From: an uncultured Bacteroidota bacterium | GTDB lineage: Bacteria; Bacteroidota; Bacteroidia; JADZBD01 | Assembly: GCA_937924855.1 (NCBI GenBank) | Contig: CALEYQ010000058.1 | Location: 20,863 to 84,862, forward strand | Direction: 5' to 3' | DNA length: 64,000 bases | Made by a program: the position numbers and the translations under genes | The notes under the pieces: generated by a model | The model's input: the letters and a program-made list of their open reading frames with translations, nothing else | The model's database searches: none | What the model was told of the DNA's origin: nothing | Part shown: positions 24,956 to 33,114 of the stretch, piece by piece | How positions within the stretch are numbered: position 1 is the stretch's first letter | Layout of the letters: each line of letters opens with the position of its first letter

Positions 24956-25176
24956 TATTTCTTCCTGTTTTTTATCCTTTCGCTGATGTAATCGCTCGTC
25001 ACTTTAAAGGCCATCCAAATGGCTCCTCCGATGGCAGCTTTCAGGGCATATTCTCCGAGGCTTCCGTAATCGAGGTTGGCGAAGAGGATGGCTCCCGTGA
25101 GGAATATGCTCGAGGTGCTGTCGCTTCCTGTGGCAGGTATATGCTTTGGTTCCATTTTCAGAGTGATGTTTTGCAT
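24955..25176 (-). CDS. Small single-span membrane protein
   Basis: 73 residues from the ATG at 25176; a longer TTG-started version to 25251 is possible but its extra residues look unlike a signal. Hydrophobic segments IFLTGAILFANL and YALKAAIGGAIWMAFKV are followed by a basic tail (SERIKNRKK). It is first in the tightly coupled run of structural genes. No family recognised. Confidence 0.55.
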   Translation of the reverse strand: MQNITLKMEPKHIPATGSDSTSSIFLTGAILFANLDYGSLGEYALKAAIGGAIWMAFKVTSDYISERIKNRKK

Positions 25177-25275
25177 TTCAGGGACAAAGATGTGGCTGTG
25201 GTTTGACTCACTTTCCGTTTTCGCTGGGCAACTGAACTCCAGCGTGAGCAATTGCTACTTTTTGTAGTGCAACTG

Positions 25276-25479
25276 TCACGTGGTTTCAATCGTTCCCGGT
25301 ATTCCGAACTTTTCAAAAATGAACTGCACCTGTTTTATGGTGAGGTATTTTGCTTTCCCTATTTTAAGCTCCTCCCTGTAAGGCGCGAGCCAGGAGTTGA
25401 ATGTTCTGAGCGGAACACCGTAGAAGCTTCTAAGCTCTTTCAAGGTGTAAGACCGCAACTGTATTTTTTTGCTTGACAT
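25276..25479 (-). CDS. Small helix-turn-helix DNA-binding protein (paralogue of 27612 gene)
   Basis: 67 residues with a MerR/excisionase-like layout: YTLKELRSFYGVPLRTFNSW (helix-turn-helix), then YLTIKQVQFIFEKFGIPGTI. It is clearly related to the gene at 27612-27818 (shared pattern YT.KEL...Y.....F..W..P and QV..IF.K.G.PGT). Proteins of this size act as activators, repressors or excision factors. It lies at the head of the viral operon near the promoter region, so it may control late expression. Confidence 0.72.
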   Translation of the reverse strand: MSSKKIQLRSYTLKELRSFYGVPLRTFNSWLAPYREELKIGKAKYLTIKQVQFIFEKFGIPGTIETT

Positions 25480-25509
25480 AGTGATGATGTATTAAAAGGT
25501 TTGTAACTG

Positions 25510-25953
25510 TTATGCGCTGAAATGATAATGTCTGTAAATCGGGTTATGGATAAACTCCTCTCCGCAGCTTCCGCAGAACTCAATAGGTCTGCGTTTTTCT
25601 TGGTTGCGGAGGTACCACGCCTTGGTTCCGGCAAACCCTTTAGGGTTCCTTTTGTTGAACCAGATACAGGGATGCGGAATGTATCGGTGCGAAAACCTGC
25701 TCACATATTCCTTTGCCAGCAGGATCCTTTCGCAGCAGGCGGTCAGATGCCTGTGTGCCGTTGAAGCAAATTCTTCTGCAGGTATTTCCTCATAGTATTC
25801 GCGGATGTAGATTTTTGCAAGAGCGATCTCTGCGTTGCTGAAAGGATGCTTGCCCCACAGGATGCTGTGAGCAAACTCCCACGTGGATTCAGTCAGCAAT
25901 CGGATCGCTGCCGGATGTACACGCATTTTCGGGTTGTTCTGATTTGTTCTCAT
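25510..25953 (-). CDS. Hypothetical protein with zinc-finger-like C-terminus
   Basis: 147 residues from the ATG at 25953; a longer start at 26061 reads into the promoter/repeat region. The N-terminal half is helical (LTESTWEFAHSILWGKHPFS). The C-terminal half contains IPHPCIWFNKRNPKGFAGTK and CGSCGEEFIHNPIYRHYHF, with a CxxC and two or more His that could bind zinc. The WFN...GFAGT pattern is one I have seen in hypothetical proteins of Bacteroidota mobile elements. It is the first gene after the repeat-rich region and may be a regulator. Confidence 0.62.
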   Translation of the reverse strand: MRTNQNNPKMRVHPAAIRLLTESTWEFAHSILWGKHPFSNAEIALAKIYIREYYEEIPAEEFASTAHRHLTACCERILLAKEYVSRFSHRYIPHPCIWFNKRNPKGFAGTKAWYLRNQEKRRPIEFCGSCGEEFIHNPIYRHYHFSA

Positions 25954-26272
25954 TTGTATTGAATAGTTTTTAATTGTTTCGTATTTGTTCGTTGATTGTT
26001 CCTGATTCACGAAGCAAAGGTGCAGCCACAGAAACTGGCAGCTTCCGAAAACGGTATTCAACTGTAAGGGAGGGGATACTTAGGTATGTGATCGCAAAAA
26101 ATGCTGCTCAACTGTATGCAAGTGCTTCAAACTGCATACAAGCGCGTCAAACAGTCATCAATCAGTGTTTGAACTGATTTCTAACTGCTTTTAAGGTGCA
26201 TTAAACTGTTTGGGAGAGAAAAAAGAAAAGCTAAGCTGGGATCGTACAGCGTTTTAATACTTTTTTTTACGA
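25954..26272. other. Non-coding leader/control region of the provirus operon
   Basis: No convincing coding frame on either strand. It holds the repeat array described separately and, on the minus strand at 26015-26022, CACCTTTG, a seven-of-eight match to the Bacteroidota -7 box, about 60 bases upstream of the ATG at 25953. It probably holds the promoter and control sites for the minus-strand operon. Confidence 0.5.
26058..26210. repeat. Array of degenerate about 20-bp direct repeats (iteron- or operator-like)
   Basis: The core (T)CAA(A)CTG recurs near 26058, 26108, 26127, 26147 (as CAAACAG), 26169 and, as TAACTG/AAACTG, near 26181 and 26203. Between 26108 and 26150 two units align closely as TCAACTGTATGCAAGTGC and TCAAACTGCATACAAGCGC. 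Spacing is 19-22 bases, two helical turns. This suits cooperative binding of a replication initiator or regulator. It does not look like CRISPR because there are no spacers of constant length. Confidence 0.55.
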
Positions 26273-27181
26273 CTATTTTTGTGGGAAATACTCGCCATCT
26301 TCCTTTGGGATATTTATATCCACGTCACCAAAAGAAAGCTTATTGAAATAATCGGGATTATTAACGGTGCTTGTACTATTCAGTAACACAGAGCCTGCAG
26401 CTGCTACCCCTATAATAACCGGAGCACTGTATTTTCTTGTTCTATAAATGAGATATCCCAATATCAGTACCGCACCAACACCTAATGCGATTTTTTCCTC
26501 TTTGTCTAATTTCCATGAAGAAATTTTATTGGAAATGGTATTGTAAATACTGGTCATATTTTCCTGTTGCACCTTTCTTTTGCTTTCTTCAAATCCTTCT
26601 GGCGCAATAAAACCGTCATATACGCCAACGAATAAATCATTTCCTAAATCTTTATTGCCTACTACCAAACCTCTTGGCATCAATAAATATTGATTTCCTA
26701 AAATATCATAGGTTTTTGACTCTTTCGCATCCTGCTCTGAAGTATTTGTTTGAACATGTTGGTGCCTTATGCTGCTCAGGATATCCTTCCCTTTTGTTGG
26801 ATGCGTGTGAAATCGAATCGGAAGAAATTTGGAAGGGTATATTTTTTTGAGTTCATCTTTATATTCTTTCGCATCCAACAGGTAAGCATCCTCTTTACGT
26901 AACAGTCTGCCGTTGTCGTCATAGATTGGTTTATCTTCAATAGCATTTCGGATAAATTTAATATTGTCAATTATGTAAATTCTCTCGCCATTACTGTCTG
27001 TAGGTTTAGCCCACATAACTCCACCCACCTCTTCCTCAGCAAGATATTTTCCTTTTAGATGACTTACTTCCTTTTGTGTAATAACAATCCTGCATGGGGT
27101 AGTGAGGATAAGAATGTTCTTCCCTTCAAATTCAACATTTCTTAGGAAGCCTTTTGATTTTAGTTCTTCGGTAAATTTCAT
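26273..27181 (-). CDS. JAMM/MPN-domain protein with C-terminal membrane spans
   Basis: 302 residues. The first about 210 form a JAB1/MPN-type domain with a full metal signature: Glu51 (EEEVGGVMWA), His125 and His127 (RFHTHPT), and SxxD at Ser148-Asp151. Such domains are zinc isopeptidases or peptidases. Two hydrophobic spans follow (ALGVGAVLILGYLIYR and APVIIGVAAAGSVLLN). No ubiquitin-like or E1/E2-like gene is next to it. Substrate unknown; cleavage of a viral or regulatory protein at the membrane is possible. It lies between the regulator genes and the repeat region on the minus strand. Confidence 0.75.
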   Translation of the reverse strand: MKFTEELKSKGFLRNVEFEGKNILILTTPCRIVITQKEVSHLKGKYLAEEEVGGVMWAKPTDSNGERIYIIDNIKFIRNAIEDKPIYDDNGRLLRKEDAYLLDAKEYKDELKKIYPSKFLPIRFHTHPTKGKDILSSIRHQHVQTNTSEQDAKESKTYDILGNQYLLMPRGLVVGNKDLGNDLFVGVYDGFIAPEGFEESKRKVQQENMTSIYNTISNKISSWKLDKEEKIALGVGAVLILGYLIYRTRKYSAPVIIGVAAAGSVLLNSTSTVNNPDYFNKLSFGDVDINIPKEDGEYFPQK

Positions 27182-27192
27182 TGTTGAAGTAA

Positions 27193-27591
27193 TTATGAAA
27201 GTTGGTTTATCTCATAAATAAAATAATTACAACTGTTTTTCAGGTACTGATCCTGCAGAAGCAGGTAGTCCGCTTTGATGAGTTCTCCAACCTCTTTCCA
27301 GAATAGGATAAACACCTTTCTTTCATCTCCCTGCAGATCCCCGTTGTATTTCATCAGCCGCTTTGCGAAAGAAACCATCAGGCTGGTGAGATTATCGTAC
27401 CGTTTGTTGTCAATGCCTTCAAAATAGGGGATAAAAACTTTCTGGAAGGAAGGACCCGCCTTAAGTAGATGCTCCAGCAGATTGAGAAGTGATTCTTTTG
27501 AAAGCGAAACCCGGGTGTCGGAGAACAGGAACTCCTGCACCACCTTTTTGTAATCTTCAATAGTGAAATCCTTACGGATAATTTTTGTCAT
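27193..27591 (-). CDS. Hypothetical helical protein
   Basis: 132 residues, all helical (FTIEDYKKVVQEFLFSDTRV, LNLLEHLLKAGPSFQKVFIP). No signal peptide, membrane span or recognised motif. It lies 11 bases upstream of the JAMM gene and just downstream of the small DNA-binding gene, and is probably transcribed with both. Function unknown. Confidence 0.62.
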   Translation of the reverse strand: MTKIIRKDFTIEDYKKVVQEFLFSDTRVSLSKESLLNLLEHLLKAGPSFQKVFIPYFEGIDNKRYDNLTSLMVSFAKRLMKYNGDLQGDERKVFILFWKEVGELIKADYLLLQDQYLKNSCNYFIYEINQLS

Positions 27592-27611
27592 AGTTATTAT
27601 TTTTTGTTCAA

Positions 27612-27818
27612 TTATTCGCCTACCGTTCCGGGCAAGCCCAGTTTATCGAATATGACCCGAACCTGATTGATGTTGTAATACCTGCCGCGCTTGGGGCCAA
27701 TTACCGATTCAAACGGTTCTACCCATGTTGAAAATGCCCTTGTGCTGATGCAATAGATCGCTGCCAACTCCTTCTTGGTGTAGGGCTTAATTTCTAATCT
27801 GTTGTTCGTAATGCTCAT
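27612..27818 (-). CDS. Small helix-turn-helix DNA-binding protein (paralogue of 25276 gene)
   Basis: 68 residues from the ATG at 27818; an upstream ATG at 27860 overlaps the XRE gene stop and is also possible. Layout matches the protein at 25276-25479: YTKKELAAIYCISTRAFSTW followed by YYNINQVRVIFDKLGLPGTV. The N-terminal helix-turn-helix suggests DNA binding. Two such regulators flanking the JAMM gene and the repeat array may bind related sites. Confidence 0.7.
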   Translation of the reverse strand: MSITNNRLEIKPYTKKELAAIYCISTRAFSTWVEPFESVIGPKRGRYYNINQVRVIFDKLGLPGTVGE

Positions 27819-27849
27819 GACTGAAAATATATTATGTTGAACTAATTTT

Positions 27850-28896
27850 TTACTCTCCATACCTGCTCATAAATTCCTCCTGTTCTAAATGAAATGCCTG
27901 CGAAAGCTCCTTGATGGAAAACTTATGGGCATTTTTGTATTTGGTGATTAAGTCTCTTAATAATCTTGGTTTCTCTTGCGGAAAATCCAGATCCGGGGGT
28001 TCCCGCCTGCGTATTTTAAGCTGGTTGAACTGCTTCAGCAGGTAGTGTTTCTGGTTTTCGGTGAGGAAACCCAGATCGGCCGACCGGTAAAGCAGGGCCT
28101 GCATGGAAACCTTCCATTTCCGCTTCAGTTCGCCCAGCAGGGGAATGGTGATACCCTTCTCAAAATCCTTTTTTATCTCATTTTCCGGCATTAGGAACCC
28201 GGCCGCGAACATATTGGCCTCATGGGATATATCCCGGTCAAAGGAGGGTTGGGTATTTACATGCATGATCAGGTGTCCTAGCTCGTAAGCAAGGCTGAAC
28301 CGCTGCCGGTCAGCAAGATGCAGTTTGTTTATCACGATAATAGGTTGCTTGTCCTTGGTCAGGATCGTCCGGCTGTCCACCCGTTCGGTACCGAAATCAA
28401 AGGAAATGACAATAATTCCGTTGTTTTCCAGCAACTCGGTAAGATTCTCAACGGGTCCTTTAGGGATTTTCCATGCCTTCCTAAGCTGCTTGGCTACCTG
28501 TTCGATGCTGCCGAGCTTCTGAAGGTCCAAAACAGGCACATTCGGCTCTTTCAGTTTCAGCTTGGCGGCAAGGGTCTCTATATGCAGACGGTATAGGTTA
28601 ATATTTGCCTCCAGCGGAGCCAGCAGCTTTGCCGAAACATGATCCCTTTTCCGGTAATTCAAGCTCATTGGCAGGTAGGCCTCGCCTTCCTGATAGAAGA
28701 ACTCAGGCTGGAATTTGAGCAGCTTGCTCATTTTGGCAAGTGTCTCTTCGCTCAGTGTTCGGTTATCGGTCTCTACCTTACATATAAAGGCAGGGGACGT
28801 TCCAAGTCTTTCCGCAAGTTCTTTCTGACTCATGCCTCGAATTTCCCGGGCAAGAATTACCATCCGGGGACTAATTTGTATTTCTGTAGCAACCAT
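27850..28896 (-). CDS. XRE/ImmA-type regulator with altered zinc-peptidase motif
   Basis: 348 residues. Residues about 8-65 are an XRE helix-turn-helix (GMSQKELAERLGTSPAFICK). The remainder is an ImmA/IrrE-type domain. The family's HExxH zinc motif reads YELGH here (Tyr204, Glu205, His208; context RFSLAYELGHLIMH), so the first histidine is lost; Glu227 in SHEANMFAAGFLMP fits the third ligand. The peptidase may be inactive, leaving a sensor or repressor. It is transcribed away from the DUF4007 gene across a 158-base divergent region and likely controls the defence cassette and/or the provirus. Confidence 0.88.
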   Translation of the reverse strand: MVATEIQISPRMVILAREIRGMSQKELAERLGTSPAFICKVETDNRTLSEETLAKMSKLLKFQPEFFYQEGEAYLPMSLNYRKRDHVSAKLLAPLEANINLYRLHIETLAAKLKLKEPNVPVLDLQKLGSIEQVAKQLRKAWKIPKGPVENLTELLENNGIIVISFDFGTERVDSRTILTKDKQPIIVINKLHLADRQRFSLAYELGHLIMHVNTQPSFDRDISHEANMFAAGFLMPENEIKKDFEKGITIPLLGELKRKWKVSMQALLYRSADLGFLTENQKHYLLKQFNQLKIRRREPPDLDFPQEKPRLLRDLITKYKNAHKFSIKELSQAFHLEQEEFMSRYGE

Positions 28897-28939
28897 ATCT
28901 CAAAACAATTTCACACAACAAAAGAACACATTTTTCCTG

Positions 28940-28995
28940 AATTGACAAATAAATTGACAATTTTATTTTTTGTTTATTGTTTTTTCATACATTTG
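28940..28995 (+). promoter_or_regulatory. Divergent promoter region with paired AATTGACA repeats
   Basis: AATTGACA occurs at 28940-28947 and again at 28952-28959, a 12-base period, between the XRE/ImmA gene and the DUF4007 gene. An exact -7 box TACATTTG lies at 28988-28995, 60 bases before the ATG at 29055. The tandem repeats are plausible operators for the XRE protein; binding is inferred. Confidence 0.5.
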
Positions 28996-29054
28996 TGCCA
29001 GATTTACAGCTTTCGTTTTTATTTGAATATATTTACAACATTAATTTTTATCCG

Positions 29055-29912
29055 ATGGCTAAATTGCAATTTTCTGGGCACGAGACCTTTGCGTGCAGAC
29101 ATTACTGGCTTAAGCGGGGATATGACTTTGTAGCTAATGAGGGGAGCTTCCGTGATCCTGATGCTGTGGTTGATCTGGGAGTTGGGAAAAACATGGTTAC
29201 CGCCATCCACTACTGGTTGAAAGCTTTTGATATGATTGATGAAAGCGGTGATCTGACCGATCTGGCCAATCGCATTTTTAAGGATAACGGATGGGATCCT
29301 TTCCTTGAAGATGACGGTACGCTTTGGCTGTTGCACTATCAGCTGAATAAGAAAAAATTCGCTTCCATATATAATATCGTTTTTAATGAACTCCGAAAGC
29401 AGAGACCTGAATTTACGCGAAAGCATTTATACAGTTTGGTAGACAAGAAACAAGGAAAATTCACAACCGGAACTCTTAAAAACGATTTTTCGGTTTTTAG
29501 CAGAACATACCTGAATGATAGTTCGACCGAGGTTGAAGACGGTTACTCAGGTTTGCTGGCTGACCTGAATCTGTTGATGGAACTAAAAGAAAGCAAAGAG
29601 AAGGGTAATTCCTGTTATACCATAGAATATAGGGAACGCCCGGAGATTCCTTCGCATATTATTTTTTATGCAATTCTTGATAATAAACAATACGGCAATT
29701 CTATCAGCTTTGAAAACCTGTTTTCCGATCCGGAAGGCATAGCCTCAACCTTTGCGCTGAACAGGGATGGGCTCGCGGAACAGCTGAGCAGCATTGCCAA
29801 ATTCTTCAAGAAAAATGTGGTATTTAACAACGATCCGCTTGTTAGGGAGTTTCAGTTCAAAGGAAAAAAGCCAGATGCATTATCAATTTTAAGAGACTAC
29901 TATGGACGTTAA
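29055..29912 (+). CDS. DUF4007-family protein
   Basis: 285 residues from the ATG at 29055, chosen because the start QFSGHETFACRHYWLKRGYD is the recognisable family opening. Upstream codons in this frame are spacer. Further landmarks are VVDLGVGKNMVTAIHYWLKA and WLLHYQLNKKKF. The family, DUF4007 as I recall it, is found beside PAPS-reductase-like and ATPase genes in defence-type islands; its activity is unknown. It has no membrane span and looks like a DNA-binding or structural component. It heads a plus-strand operon and overlaps the next gene by 11 bases. Confidence 0.85.
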   Translation: MAKLQFSGHETFACRHYWLKRGYDFVANEGSFRDPDAVVDLGVGKNMVTAIHYWLKAFDMIDESGDLTDLANRIFKDNGWDPFLEDDGTLWLLHYQLNKKKFASIYNIVFNELRKQRPEFTRKHLYSLVDKKQGKFTTGTLKNDFSVFSRTYLNDSSTEVEDGYSGLLADLNLLMELKESKEKGNSCYTIEYRERPEIPSHIIFYAILDNKQYGNSISFENLFSDPEGIASTFALNRDGLAEQLSSIAKFFKKNVVFNNDPLVREFQFKGKKPDALSILRDYYGR

Positions 29913-32900
29913 ATTTTCACCTTCCGTTAATATTATAAGAGATTCAGGGAAGGAACTAAATTATATTGTTACTCCCAACTCTGAACGGGTTGCCAGGCAG
30001 ATTGCAAATGATTTTAAGAAAGGATTTCATTCTTTTAATCTTATCGGATCGTATGGTACGGGGAAATCCTCTTTTCTTTGGGCTTTGGGACAAACGCTGA
30101 CAAGAAAGAAAAGGTTTTTTGATCTTTCACTTTCATCTGTCAAGGGCAAGGCCAATATCCTGAATTTTGTTGGAGAGTATCAGTCGATTATAAATGCATT
30201 TGCTGAACAGTTAGGAGTCAAGGCCAAATCAGCCGGAAGCCAGGAAATCCTTGATGCATTATATCAGGAATATGAAAAAGCAGGTATAAAGGATGGTTTG
30301 CTTGTTATAATTGTTGACGAACTGGGTAAGTTTCTTGAGTATGCTGCGAAACACCAGCCTGAAAGGGAATTATATTTTATTCAGCAGTTATCCGAATTTG
30401 TGAATGATAAAAAGAGAAATATTCTCTTCATTTCTACCCTTCATCAAAGTTTTGAATCCTATGGAAATGCTCTTAATGAAAATCAGCGCAAGGAATGGAC
30501 AAAAATAAAGGGCAGACTAAAAGAGCTTACATTTAATGAGCCGGTAGAGCAATTGATATTACTTGCAGGAGATTTTTTAAAGAAGAAAATTGATAAGCGG
30601 GGGGCAAAAGATAATCTGAAGGATTTCATTGCTTTGAATAAAAAGGCAAATATTTTTTCTCTCGACAAGCATTTCGCAAATAAAATCGGCAAGAATCTTT
30701 ATCCTCTTGATCCTTTTTCCTCCTATGTCCTAACGTTGTCATTGCAGCAATACGGGCAGAACGAGCGGTCTCTCTTTACTTTTCTGGAATCCACAGATGA
30801 GTTTGGAATTCATCAATGGAATTCCAAGCAGTCGCCCCATTACAATATTGTAACTGTCTATGATTATCTCTTTTATAATTTCTATTCTTACCTGACAACC
30901 AAGAATACGCACTTCACGCAGTGGGCTGGGATCAAATCAGCAATCGAACGTGCAGAGGCCGCCATAGAGAAGAACTTGCCCGAAGCTGTGCAATTGATCA
31001 AGGTAATTGGACTGCTTAATCTATTCGGAAGCAAAGGCGCAAGAATAGACTTGAATTTTCTGAAGGGTTATTTCAAAATAAGCCTGGGCATTGATAAAAT
31101 TAATGCTGCTATTGACGAACTTGTAAAACATCAAATAATCCGCTTCAACAAATTCAGCCAATCCTATAAACTCTTTGAAGGAACCGATCTCGATATTGAA
31201 GCTGCCTTGTTGCAAGCCGGAAGCAAAGTGGATGAGGTGGCCGATGTAGTAGGTTCCCTACAGCCCTATTTTGAAAATACATACGTAACTGCGAAATCTG
31301 TTTCCTATCTGAAAGGAACGCCAAGAAACTTTCAAGTAAGAATCAGCGAAGAACCGATTAATGAAGTGCCAAAGGGTGAATTAGATGGTTTTATTAATCT
31401 TATTTTTAATTCCGATATAAGCGAAAAAACTATACAGCAGTTTTCAAAGGAGAATGATGAAGCTATAGTGTATGGTTATTATCGGAATGTGGAGCAGATT
31501 CGCAACACACTTTTCGAGATCGAAAAAGCACAGAATGTTTTGGCTGCCAACGAAGAGGATCGAGTTGCGAAAAAAGAACTTAAAGATATTCTCGCAAGAC
31601 ATAAGAATCTGCTCAATCACTATGTGCTTGATGGAATGTATTCAGAGGATAAGATTGTTTGGATTTTTCAGGGGAAAATACGAAAGGTGGATAGCAAACG
31701 GACCTTCAATAGGCTGCTCTCCGAAATCTGCAATACTGTTTACACGCAGACTCCGACCTTCAGAAATGAGTTGGTGAACAAACATAAAATTCACGGCACT
31801 ATCCACAATTCCAGAAAACTTTTCTTCGATGCTTTGGTGAATAAATGGAATTTGCCCAATCTTGGTTTTTCTGAATCGGAGTTTCCGGCAGAAAAAACAA
31901 TATACTTGACATTATTACAGGAAAACAAAATGCACCGTGAAACGGACAATGGATATGAATTACGGGAGCCAAATGCGAATTTTACACCTGTGTGGAAAGA
32001 GTGCGAACGATTTCTTAACAGCGCAAAACAGGAAAGAAAGAAAGTTTCAGATTTAATTGATGTCCTCAGCTCAAAACCCTACAAGCTAAAACAGGGATTA
32101 ATTGATTTTTGGGTGCCGATATACTTGTTCATCAAACGAGGCGACTATGCTCTTTACGCGGAAGGAAATTTCTCTCCCAATGTGAATGAGTCCATTCTTT
32201 ATATGATCACTAGAAACCCCCAGCATTACGAAATAAAAGCATTTGAAATAACGAATATCCGGCTGAAAGTATTCAATAAATACAGGGAATTCTTACAACA
32301 AGAAAAGAAGGGCAGGGTGACAAATGAAACATTCATTGAGAGCATACGCCCATTCCTTACCTTCTATAAGCAATTACCCGAATATTGCAAGAAGACTCAA
32401 ACCATATCTGATCAGGCAAAAGCTCTAAGGACCGCAATTGTAAATGCACAGGATCCCGAAAAAGTTTTCTTCGAAGATTTTCCTTCTGCATTACAATTGA
32501 GCCTCGACAAACTAGCTGATTCGGATAAGGCACTGTCGGAATTTGCTAACCGGCTCAATGAAACTATTGATGAAATAAAATCAGCATATAAGGAACTATT
32601 GAATCGTATCGAGCTGTTTATCCAACAGGAGATTATTTCGGAAGAAAATAGCGATTTCAATAAGTACCGGAAACTGCTACAGGGCAGGTTTGCAACGATT
32701 AAAGAACATAGACTGCTTCCTAAGCAGAAAGTATTTTTACAACGACTGAACTCCCCGTTGGATGATCGCGATAGCTGGATTGCATCCATAGCCCAGGCGG
32801 TAATTCAGAAACCGCTGGATCAAATCAATGACTCGGATGAAGATTTGCTAAAAGACGACTTGGCACACCTTGTGAAAGAGCTTGATAATCTGCGGGAAAT

Positions 32901-33114
32901 TTTGCGGGAAAAGAAAACTGACAGCGAGGTAATTAAAGTAGATTTGACAACTGTTTCTGGTGGATTAAAATCGAATATTATTGATATCCCGAAAGGAAAA
33001 GCGAAGGAGATAGAAAAACTGGCGGGTGAGATCCGGGAACAGCTAAAAGCGAAAGAAAAAATTAGTGTGCCTGTTCTTGCCAAACTATTAAGCGAACAAT
33101 TGAACAATGACTAA
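29902..33114 (+). CDS. Large P-loop ATPase of the defence cassette
   Basis: 1070 residues. Walker A GSYGTGKS lies at residues 49-56 and Walker B LLVIIVDELGKF with Asp139/Glu140. The rest is a long helical region with winged-helix-like segments and charged coiled coils, ending in a disordered and helical tail (GEIREQLKAKEKISVPVLAK). Size and layout recall the large ATPases of BREX (BrxC/PglY) and Dnd-type restriction, but I do not see family-specific motifs. It probably powers DNA sensing or remodelling for the cassette. It overlaps both neighbours by a few bases, so all are translated together. Confidence 0.82.
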   Translation: MDVKFSPSVNIIRDSGKELNYIVTPNSERVARQIANDFKKGFHSFNLIGSYGTGKSSFLWALGQTLTRKKRFFDLSLSSVKGKANILNFVGEYQSIINAFAEQLGVKAKSAGSQEILDALYQEYEKAGIKDGLLVIIVDELGKFLEYAAKHQPERELYFIQQLSEFVNDKKRNILFISTLHQSFESYGNALNENQRKEWTKIKGRLKELTFNEPVEQLILLAGDFLKKKIDKRGAKDNLKDFIALNKKANIFSLDKHFANKIGKNLYPLDPFSSYVLTLSLQQYGQNERSLFTFLESTDEFGIHQWNSKQSPHYNIVTVYDYLFYNFYSYLTTKNTHFTQWAGIKSAIERAEAAIEKNLPEAVQLIKVIGLLNLFGSKGARIDLNFLKGYFKISLGIDKINAAIDELVKHQIIRFNKFSQSYKLFEGTDLDIEAALLQAGSKVDEVADVVGSLQPYFENTYVTAKSVSYLKGTPRNFQVRISEEPINEVPKGELDGFINLIFNSDISEKTIQQFSKENDEAIVYGYYRNVEQIRNTLFEIEKAQNVLAANEEDRVAKKELKDILARHKNLLNHYVLDGMYSEDKIVWIFQGKIRKVDSKRTFNRLLSEICNTVYTQTPTFRNELVNKHKIHGTIHNSRKLFFDALVNKWNLPNLGFSESEFPAEKTIYLTLLQENKMHRETDNGYELREPNANFTPVWKECERFLNSAKQERKKVSDLIDVLSSKPYKLKQGLIDFWVPIYLFIKRGDYALYAEGNFSPNVNESILYMITRNPQHYEIKAFEITNIRLKVFNKYREFLQQEKKGRVTNETFIESIRPFLTFYKQLPEYCKKTQTISDQAKALRTAIVNAQDPEKVFFEDFPSALQLSLDKLADSDKALSEFANRLNETIDEIKSAYKELLNRIELFIQQEIISEENSDFNKYRKLLQGRFATIKEHRLLPKQKVFLQRLNSPLDDRDSWIASIAQAVIQKPLDQINDSDEDLLKDDLAHLVKELDNLREILREKKTDSEVIKVDLTTVSGGLKSNIIDIPKGKAKEIEKLAGEIREQLKAKEKISVPVLAKLLSEQLNND

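Noticed and set aside
9648..25953. Tailed-phage prophage
   Set aside because: I looked for terminase, portal, HK97-like capsid, tape-measure, baseplate and sheath motifs in all frames and saw none; the lysis genes alone do not imply a tail.
26058..26210. CRISPR array
   Set aside because: Repeats are short and degenerate, spacing is about 20 bases with no constant-length spacers, and no cas gene is present.
26273..27181. CBASS or ubiquitin-like conjugation operon around the JAMM gene
   Set aside because: No cyclase, E1-like, E2-like or ubiquitin-like gene lies nearby.
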